64,000 nucleotides of DNA, taken from contig CAIJXT010000031.1 in NCBI GenBank assembly GCA_903824665.1, forward strand, positions 62,001 through 126,000. Reading direction: 5' to 3'. Source of the stretch: an uncultured Bacteroidota bacterium (GTDB lineage Bacteria > Bacteroidota > Bacteroidia > Chitinophagales > Chitinophagaceae). Shown here one piece after another: positions 52,815 through 62,800 of the stretch (position 1 is its first letter; each line of letters begins with the position of its first letter). The notes below the pieces were generated by a model, which worked only from the letters and a program-made list of their open reading frames with translations, did not search any database and was not told where the DNA came from. A program made the translations under genes and the position numbers.

Positions 52815-53840
52815 ATGAAGAACTTACTTATTCTATATATTTTGCTTACTGTCCCATTTGAGGGGCATGCAGAATTGCCTCAAGGAATCCCATACCAGGC
52901 AATTGCCCGCAACAGCAGCGGCAACATACTCGTGAACCAGAACATTAGGGTGCGATTCACGGTAAGGGATAGCGTGGCGACAGGTACTATAAAGTATCAG
53001 GAAACATTTAACCCAACCACCAACACACTGGGATTATTTAATGTAAATGTGGGAATGGGTACCGTAGTATCTGGCACTTTCACTGGCATAAACTGGGGAA
53101 TTAATGCCAAATATATGCAGGTAGAGATGGACCCGGCGGGTGGCACGGCATATGTGGATATGGGTACGACGCAGATGATGAGTGTACCGTATGCGCTGCA
53201 TGCGGGGAGTACCGCCGGAGGTACGTTGCCAACTGCGGCGAGCGCCGGAGATATACTGTATTACAATGGCGAATCTTGGCAAAAACTTCAGGCAGGGTCT
53301 GATGGCGAAATTTTGACGATCCAGAATGGAATACCTAAATGGTTAAACAACGCCGCATTTTTAACTGTCGGTGTAAATTATCAAGGTGGCAAAGTCGCGT
53401 ACCTTCTACAGCCAACCGATACTGGCTACGACCCATTGGTTCCGCACGGATTAATCGCAGCAACTTCAGATATGGTTGGAAATTACCAGTGGGGATGTGG
53501 TGGAATATTAGGTACAACCTCTCCTGACCTAGGCGAAGGCTTAAATAACTCTATTGAAATTGCAGCTGGAACATGCGGTGTTTTGTCCGGGGCAAAGGTA
53601 TGCCTCGATGCGGTGATAGGTGGATATAGCGATTGGTTCTTGCCAAGTACTGTGGAAATCAATAAGCTGTATTCAAATAGGAATGCAATCGGTGGATTTG
53701 AAAATGAATGGTATTGGACTTCAACTGAATATCTACTTACTCCAAGTCAAAGTTACTCACAGCACTTTGGCCCACTAGGCACTTTGACTGTTGCTCCTAG
53801 AACGTTCACATACAAAGTACGCCCAATTAGAAAGTTTTAA
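52815..53840 (+). CDS. Exported 'SVPYALHA' domain protein with DUF1566 domain
   Basis: This 341-residue protein has a short signal peptide, the same 110-residue N-terminal domain as the first gene of the unit, a linker, then a C-terminal DUF1566 (Lcl) domain. Its markers are GVNYQGGKVAYLL, WFLPSTVEINKLYSN, YWTSTEY and KVRPIRKF. DUF1566 adopts a C-type lectin-like fold, often seen in binding proteins. It is likely surface-exposed; the ligand is unknown. It lies 9 bp before the giant gene. Confidence 0.82.
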   Translation: MKNLLILYILLTVPFEGHAELPQGIPYQAIARNSSGNILVNQNIRVRFTVRDSVATGTIKYQETFNPTTNTLGLFNVNVGMGTVVSGTFTGINWGINAKYMQVEMDPAGGTAYVDMGTTQMMSVPYALHAGSTAGGTLPTAASAGDILYYNGESWQKLQAGSDGEILTIQNGIPKWLNNAAFLTVGVNYQGGKVAYLLQPTDTGYDPLVPHGLIAATSDMVGNYQWGCGGILGTTSPDLGEGLNNSIEIAAGTCGVLSGAKVCLDAVIGGYSDWFLPSTVEINKLYSNRNAIGGFENEWYWTSTEYLLTPSQSYSQHFGPLGTLTVAPRTFTYKVRPIRKF

Positions 53841-53849
53841 ATTATATTT

Positions 53850-56800
53850 ATGAGAATATCATTATTCAGCTGGTTGTTTATTGTTATAGTATCAACTTCG
53901 ACATTTGCACAATCCCTAGAACCCTCTGTTATTGGTACGCTTGGTGGGCATAGTGCACCTGGTGGCGGGCCACAGCTCAGCTACAACATGGGCGAGACCT
54001 TTGTGGCTACACTTACGGGAGGCAGTAGTATGCTGACGCAGGGATTTGAGCAACCTATTGAAGTTGTATCGCCGATAGAGGGCACTATGGAGCTGTGTGC
54101 CGGAGCAACAACGACACTCACTAATACTACCCCAGGCGGGATGTGGAGCAGTGATAATTTGGCAGTGGCGGATGTGGAGTCTTCGTCAGGTTTGGTAAGT
54201 GGATTTGGGGCAGGTACAGCCACGATTTCATATACAGTAGATGGCGTTAGTGCAACTGCCGTAGTAACATTAAATACTTTGCCGGATGCAGGCACGATTA
54301 CCGGAACATTGACGGTGTGTCAAGGAGCCACAACAACATTATCCAGCACGGTAGGTGGTGGAAGTTGGAGCAGCGAATATGAATTTCTCGCGACAATAGA
54401 TGCAATGGGTATCGTTACTGCGTCCTCACCAGGAGCAGTGACTATTTCTTATGCTGTGTCCAATGAATGTGGAACTGCATTTGCAGGTGCAACAATTACG
54501 ATAGACCCGCTACCAGACCCTGGCTATCTATATGGCAGCACTTCAGTTTGCCTTTCCGGTACTGCGGAGACCAACATGTACATAATCCCCGATGCCGGTG
54601 GCGTATGGTCCTCATCGGCCCCAGATATAGCAGAGATAGACGAAACAGGCTTTGTAACGGGACATGTAGCAGGAACAACAGTGATCTCGTACGGTGTAAC
54701 TAACGATTGTGGCACTTCATATGCAACTTTGGCATTTTCGGTAGATACCTTCAGGATAATGCCGCCAGTTACCGGAACGTTTTCGGTTTGTGTAGGTGCC
54801 ACTACAAATTTATACAATGAAGTTAATGGCGGCATTTGGTCGTCGAACAATACTGCAATTGCTACAATCAACAGTACGGGATCTTTACATGGTGTTTCCA
54901 ACGGTACGGCAATTATCACTTACAGGAAAGAAAATGCATGTGGTGCCGTTTACAGTATTGCCGTTATTGCAGTCCACCCATATGTAAGCCCTGTAGCGGG
55001 TTTAGCAGCTGCGGTATGTACCGGACAAAATATCCTATTTACGAATGCAGTGAGCGACGGCACATGGTTGTCTTCAAACAATGCTGTTGCATCAATTAAT
55101 TCTGACGGCATGGTTACAGGGCTCTCGGCAGGTACAGCAGAAATAAGCTACCTATATGCCGGTACGTGCGGAACCGCCACCGCCAGCAAAGTAGTGACGG
55201 TAAATACGAGCTCAGAAATCACTCCAGGTAGTATGCCAGTAGTGGTATCGGGAGACACAACTGCGTCATTTATATACAGCGCTCCTGTCGGACTCAATTA
55301 TTCACTTTCGTGGAATGCAGTAGCGCAATCGAAGGGCTTTGTGGGAACGCCATATAGCATCACTACGGTGGCTGGGAATGGGGGGTATTTGGGTGATGGT
55401 GGGCCAGCGACGATGGCTAGCTTAAAATCTCCAATGGGCGTAGCTATCGATGCATCGGGAGCTACCTATATTGCGGATGCAGGCAATCTTGTGGTTCGGA
55501 AAGTTAGTTCCGGAGGGATAATCAGCACATACGCTGGTAATAAATCACTTGGAATAAGTTCTGGAAATGGACCAAATGGTGATGGGGGCCCTGCAACTGC
55601 AGCTCGAATATATCCCAGGAGTGTTGTTACGGACATCGCAGGCAATCTTTTCATTGCGGATGGTGGCTGCAACAGAATTAGAAAAGTGAACACCTCAGGT
55701 CTTATCACTACAATAGCCGGCGGTGGTACGTCAGGATTGGGTGATGGAGGAATGGCAACAGCAGCTTCCTTTAATACAGTGATCGATTTGGCAATAGACG
55801 GAACCGGCAACTTATATGTAGCCGATTATAATGGAAACAGGATAAGAAAAATAAACACTTCTGGATTTATATCCACTATTGCAGGAGACGGCATGAGTGG
55901 AAATTCCGGCGATGGCGGACCAGCAACACTTGCTAAACTTAGTGGAGTTAAAGCTGTCACAATTGATGCGTCTGGAAACTTGTACATTTTGGCAGATAGC
56001 AAAATCCGTAGAGTAAACACAGCAGGAATTATTACCACAATAGCCGGGGGTGGCGGGGGTGGCGTAACTATTGAATACGGAAGCGGTATTCCTGCTACCA
56101 ATGCGGCACTAGTAAGCCCTGAACGAATAACAACAGATGGCTATGGAAACCTTTATATTTCAGAGCACTCCAGAATACTTAAAGTAAATCCGTCTGGAAT
56201 AATTACTCGAGTTGCCGGTACGAGTTGGGGAGGCGGTGGCTACTCTGTTGATGGATTGCCAGCAACTGCAACTACCATTTACAACCCGATGGGTATGACT
56301 ATAACATCATCTGGTGACTTATATTTTGCCGAAAAGGAGAATAGACTTGTACGAAAGATTAGCGCATCTGGTATTATTAGTACTATAGCAGGCAATCGTG
56401 GACCTCATGGAAACGGCGGACCAGCCACGGCAAGTGTTTTGAATGAGCCAAGAGGAATAACACTTACCCATACAGGCGACATCCTTTTTACAGAACGCTT
56501 TAGCAACGTCGTCAGAAAGGTTAATTCTTCGGGTACAATTTCCACAATCGCAGGAAATGGAACGTACGGCTATTCAGGCGATGGAGGACCTGCTTCCGCT
56601 GCTTCGTTTACATTGCCATCTGCAGTTACAGAAGATATACATGGTAATGTATTTGTTTTGGATATTGGTCGTGTCAGGAAAATAACTCCCAACGGATTGA
56701 TTTCTACTTTTGCAGTAGTTAGTGGAGCTTCAGACTATATGACAGCCGACAAACACGGCAATCTATTTGTTTCTGACTGGCCAGCGTATGTTTACAAAAT

Positions 56801-59800
56801 TGATCCTGTTGGAAATGTTTCGGTATATGCGGGCGGAGGGCCAACAGATAGCTTGAGCGATGGTAGCCCTGCTACCGGGATTGGATTGTTCTATCCAACG
56901 GGACTAGCCACGGACTCGCAGGACAACCTGTATGTCGCAGACGGGATTCATAGCCGAATAAGAAAAATAGATACAAATGGTATTATTACCACCTTTGCCG
57001 GAAACGGAACCTACTCAAGTGATGGTGATGGTGGACCAGCTACCAACGCTGGAATTATGTTCCCAAGAGGGATAGAATTCGACCCATCGGGAAATCTAAT
57101 TGTACTTGAACAAAACTATCAGAAAATTCGAAAGATAAGTCCCGATGGCTTGATTAGTACTATTGCAAGTAATATCGATGCACATGACCTAGCAATAGGC
57201 CATGGTGGATCAATTTTTGTTACAACAAATCAGTTTGTGAGGAAACTAAACAACATTTACATCCTCCCTTCAGATTCCATCTCAACCTTTGTACCTGCTG
57301 CAGTTCCGCCTGGTATTTATCATGGAGAAATTGCCGTTGTAAATGGTACCTGCAGTACTACTTACCCTGTGAGCGTTACGATTCTGGGTAAAATTTCCGG
57401 ACCTTCCATCGTTTGCATGGGGAGTAATGCCATTTACACTCATTCTACGGGTGGAGGCTCGTGGAGCAGCAGAAATACAAGTGTTGCCACAATTGGCAGC
57501 TCAGGCTATCTATCTGGGATAACTTCAGGCACATCGATCATCACTTACGCAGTAGAAGTAAATGGAGCAACACGTTTTGTTGAAAAGGTCATTACTGTAA
57601 ACGGTATGCCTTCTGTTACGTTAGGAAGCTCACCTGTTGTCACTATTGGCAGTACAATAGCTCCACTCAGTTACACTGATGCAACCAACAGTCCTAAGTA
57701 TTCCATAGCGTGGAATCAAGCTTCACAGATTGCAGGCTTCGAAAACACTTTTGGTTCAGTAAGTAACGTAGCCGGTAATGGTTTATCAGGTTATAGCGGC
57801 GATGGTGGCCCAGCAATTGAAGCAAAACTGAACAATCCATCTGGCGTAGCAATTGATGATGCAGGAAACTTATATATTGCTGACCGAAACAACTATGTTG
57901 TCAGGAAAATGTCTTCCAATGGCAATATAATCACAATAGCAGGTATTGGAACATATGGCTATACCGGCGATGGGAATGCAGCAACAGCTGCAGCGCTTTC
58001 AATCGTCACGGGCATCGCTCTTGGTACAGATGGCTCTATCTATATTGCTGATCAAGGCAATAATGTGATTCGCAAAGTAAACTCCGCAGGGACAATAAAT
58101 ACTGTTGCCGGAAACGGAAGTTACGAAAACTCCGGAGATGGGACAGCAGCTACTTCAGCAGGACTAATGAGTCCCGCTGCCGTCGCCGTAGACAATTACG
58201 ACAACGTATATGTTGTTACTGCCAGTGAAACATCTTTCGTTCGTAAAATAACACCGGACGGAATCATAAGCACAATTGCTGGCAATGGGATAGCCGGCTA
58301 CAGCGGTGATGGAGGGCCTGCTACAGATGCATCATTTAATGGCATTATGGGTATTGCTACGGATGACGGCGGAAATATATTCCTGGCAGATAACGGAAAT
58401 AATGTTGTTCGAAAAATAGATACATCAGGCTTCATTACTACAGTTGCAGGAAGTTCCAGCCCTATTTATTACACTGATGGAGGTCCTGCAACAGAAAGCT
58501 GGTTGGGGAGTCCCTTAGGATTGGCGGCAAAGAACGGCAGCATATACATTGGAGAAACTGGAGGATCTGTAAGAAAAGTATCGCCGGCAGGTATAATCAA
58601 TACGATTGCAACTGGCGGTTCGTGGACTAACGGATTGGCGGCAGCAAGTAATGGTGAAGTGTATTTCGCGGAACTCTACGGCAATGTTGTTCGTAAAGTT
58701 GGAACATCAATAATTCTTCCACCGTCACCCGTATCAATTCAGGTGCCGCCTACTGCTGTTATTGGCAATTACGCCGGCTCGTTTACTGTACACAACGGAC
58801 CATGCTTAACATCATACAATTTTAATCTAAGGGTAATTGATACAATTTCCGGAGTTCAGGAAATATGTGCAACTTCATCGTCAACTTTTTCTCACACTCA
58901 TTTGGGAGGAACATGGTTAAGTAGTAACCCAGCCATTGCGAGCGTAGGATCAAGCTCTGGATTAGTTACCGGATTGGCAGCGGGCGCTGCAACAATATCC
59001 TACATTTTTGATGGAGTAGCGGCAACAAAAGATGTAACAATAAATCCCCTACCTTATCCGGGTCACATTTCGTCTGAAGGTGAAGTTTGTATAGGTTCCT
59101 CTGTTACTATCACCAGCACCACCCCTGATGGTGTTTGGACTAGCGAAAACGAAGAAATCGCGTCGATCGATTACTATGGCCTGATAACTGGACATTCACC
59201 GGGAACAGTCGTGATAAGTTACCATGTTTCAAACGGTTGTGGCGACTCTATTGCAAATGTTACGGTTACCGTCAACCCTATTCCCTTTATTGATTCTATT
59301 GCAGGAGACCGCAACATTTGCCCGGGCAGCAACACGACTCTATCGGTTGACTACACCGGAGGCATTTGGAGTACAGAAAACGAAGAAATTGCATCAGTGA
59401 CCATTAGCGGAATAGTTACAGGTCATTCAGCTGGTACAACCACAATTTCGTATTATTTTGCGAACAGTTGCGGTAGCGCAGAATCATCGACAATAGTCAC
59501 TGTAAACCAACTGCCCTATACAGACTCTATCACCGGCCCAACAACAGTTAACACATCATCGACGATTACGCTCACCAACTCATCACCATCCGGCACATGG
59601 TCATCATCTGACACATCAATTGCAACAGTCGGCAGTACAGGTATTGTTACGGGCATTGCAGCTGGAACAACGACAATATCGTACACTGTGACGAATAGCT
59701 GTGGCATTGCGAGTGCTACTAAAGTGGTAACAGTTAATGAGGCGCTCACAACACCTATAGCGGGTACGCTAACTGTATGCACAGGGGCAACTACGGCACT

Positions 59801-62800
59801 GACCAATGCTACCCCGGGCGGGGTGTGGAGTAGTAGTGCTCCTCTTACAGCAACAGTAAACCCTACGACAGGATTGGTAGGTGGTGTGGCAGCAGGAACG
59901 GCTACGATAAGTTATAGTCTGAGTGGTGGTGTAATGAGCGCTGTAGTGACTGTAAACCCGGCACCGAATGCGGGAGGCATAAGTGGTGCAAATGTGGTTT
60001 GTGCGGGTGCAGGAATTACACTCACGAGTAACGGCAACATCGGAGGATCATGGAGCAGTACCAACACTACAGCAGCGACAGTGTCGGCAAGTGGTGCAGT
60101 GTCGGGCTTAGCTGCGGGGGTTACAACAATCTCTTACACGGTGAACAATAGTTGCGGCACAGCCAGTGCTCTAAGAACGGTGACGGTAAACCCGCAACCT
60201 GTGGCCGGTACAATAAGTGGTACGGATATGATCTGCGCAGGAAATGGGACAACGCTAACGAGCAATGGTACTGCCGGCGGTGTGTGGACAAGCAGCAATA
60301 CTTTGGTAGCTACTGTGTCGGCAAGTGGTGTGGCCAGTGGCATAACAGGAGGCATAACAGGGATTTCATACACTGTAACGAATACCTGCGGATCGGCATC
60401 GGCGGGTAGGACAATCACCATCAATCCGCTGGCTAATGCAGGTACAATAACGGGTACTGCAACGGTATGCCCGGGCGCTGTAACTACACTATCAACTGAC
60501 GGCGACGGAGGCGGAACATGGGTGAGTGCTAATACTGCTTTTGCTACTGTGTCGGCAACGGGGATAGTTACTGGTATGGCTGCAGGGAGTGTGCGTATAT
60601 CGTATACGGTAACCAATGGCTGCGGTACGAACTTATCGGCCATAATTGTAACAGTGACACCACTCGCTAACCCTGGCACTCTGTCGGGGACAATGACCGT
60701 TTGTGCCGGTGCGAATACCACCCTGGCAGCCAATGGCACCGGCGGCGGTGTGTGGAGTAGTACAAACATTGCTTCAGCGACTGTTAACGCCGTAAACGGT
60801 GTAGTAACCGGCATCAACAACGGCAACACAACAATATCCTATACGGTAACAAATGGCTGTGGCAGTGTGGCTGCCACGGCAATTGTAACCGTATCACCAC
60901 TACCGGGAGACCCTGGCACGATAACCGGTGCATCATCCATTTGTGAAGGAAACAATATAACACTCTCTACGACGGGGAGCGGTGGTGTGTGGTCGTCGAC
61001 GAATACTGCCCGTGCCACGGTGAGCAGTGGTGGTGTAGTAACTGGAATTGCCTCAGGAACACTTGCGATACTATACACTGTCAGTAATAGTTGCGGATCA
61101 TTGTCTGCGACACATCAGCTGACGGTGAATGCCAGTCCGGCACCTATATCGGGGTTGTTGGTTGTTTGTCCGGGCGCACTAACTACGCTTACCACCAGCC
61201 CTGCGGGCGGCACTTGGAGCAGCCCCCACCCTACCGTAAATGTTAACGCAACAAACGGCAAAGTGACGGGGTTAACCACCGGAACTGCGCAGGTGCAGTA
61301 TTTGTTGTCTACCGGCTGCAGCACCAATACCACTGTGACTGTGATACCGCCACCGGGAAGTATTGGCGGCACATTAACTGTGTGTCCGCAAGCATCAGTG
61401 ACACTGACAAATGGCACTGCAGGTGGTACATGGTCTACGCTAAACACGGACAAGGCCACAATTGATGCAACGACCGGCGTGGCAACTGGTGTGAACCCAG
61501 GTGTAGCAATGATCACGTATACCACATTGCCGGGATGTAATGCCACTGCAGCACTGACTGTCAACAATGCACCACAGGCTATTACCGGAAGGCTGGCTAT
61601 GTGCCCGGGCAGCAGTAGCGATCTGAACTCGACAACAAGTGGCGGAATATGGAGCAGCGGTAATACAGCTATCGCTACTGTTAATGCTGTAACGGGAATT
61701 GTAAGAAGTGTAGCTGGCGTTGGGACCGCAGGTATAACTTATACAGTACCGGGATTGTGTCCGCGTACGGCGATTGTGACGGTGGCCATACCGAGTGGCA
61801 ACTTAGGTACACCGACAATATGTAGGAGTCAACCGGTATCGATAGCGATACTGAGTAATCCCACACCCGGTGGCACGTGGAGCAGCAGCAATGAACTGGT
61901 ACTGAAGATAAGCCCTGACTCGGCTCTGGTGAAAGGCATAAATACTGGTACAGCAATTGTAACCTATAGCCTGGGAGATGGCTGTGAGAGCACAACACTG
62001 GTAACAGTGACACCTTCTGTAAACGTGATCAGTGGAGCAAGCGCCATATGCCCCGGCACCAGCACGCTACTCGTGAATAGTACAACAGGCGGCACATGGA
62101 GCAGTAGTAATAATGCAACAGCATCGTTTGGTACCGGCGGCAATGTAACAGGTGTAAGTGCAGGCATAGCTACGATAACCTATATGGTAAACCCGGGTTG
62201 CTACAGTACAAGGGCAATTACTGTTTATGGGTCTATTGCACCAATTGCCGGACCTACTGTGTTTTGTGCGGGATCTGTGGCAACATTAACAAGCGGCCCT
62301 GCAGGCGGCACATGGAGCAGCAGTAACACAACAACGGCATCTGTGACCAGCACTACCGGCATAGTAACATCTAAGGCCGCGGGTACATCGACTATAACTT
62401 ATAAGCTTGGATCATCAGGTTGTCTGGTCACTAAAGTGATCACAGTTAACGCTACGTTGCCTGCAATAACCGGCACACTGAACGTTTGTCCGGGTTTCAC
62501 AACCGACCTTGATAATAGTGCGGGAGCAGGAACATGGAGCAGCAGTAACACCGCAAGGGCAACAGTGGATGTAACTACCGGTGTGGTAACAGGCATCAGC
62601 GGAGGAACGAGTGTCATCACCTACTTCACCACAGCGTCGTGCTACAAAACCACGATACAAAGCGTGAATGCAGCGACTACAGCAATAACCGGGGCAGATA
62701 CAATATGCGCTGAAAGCGCGAAGCAACAAACGTGTACACCAGCAGGTGGGCTATGGGTAAGCAGTAATACCAGTGTGGCTACCGTAAGTGCTACAGGAAA

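Noticed and set aside
52815-53840. DUF1566 domain as target of a diversity-generating retroelement
   Set aside because: C-type-lectin-like DUF1566 proteins can be retroelement targets, but no reverse transcriptase, template repeat or atypical adenine variation is visible here.
55350-58690. Repeated GDGGPAT DNA as a CRISPR or satellite array
   Set aside because: It is in one open frame with protein-level, not DNA-level, repetition.
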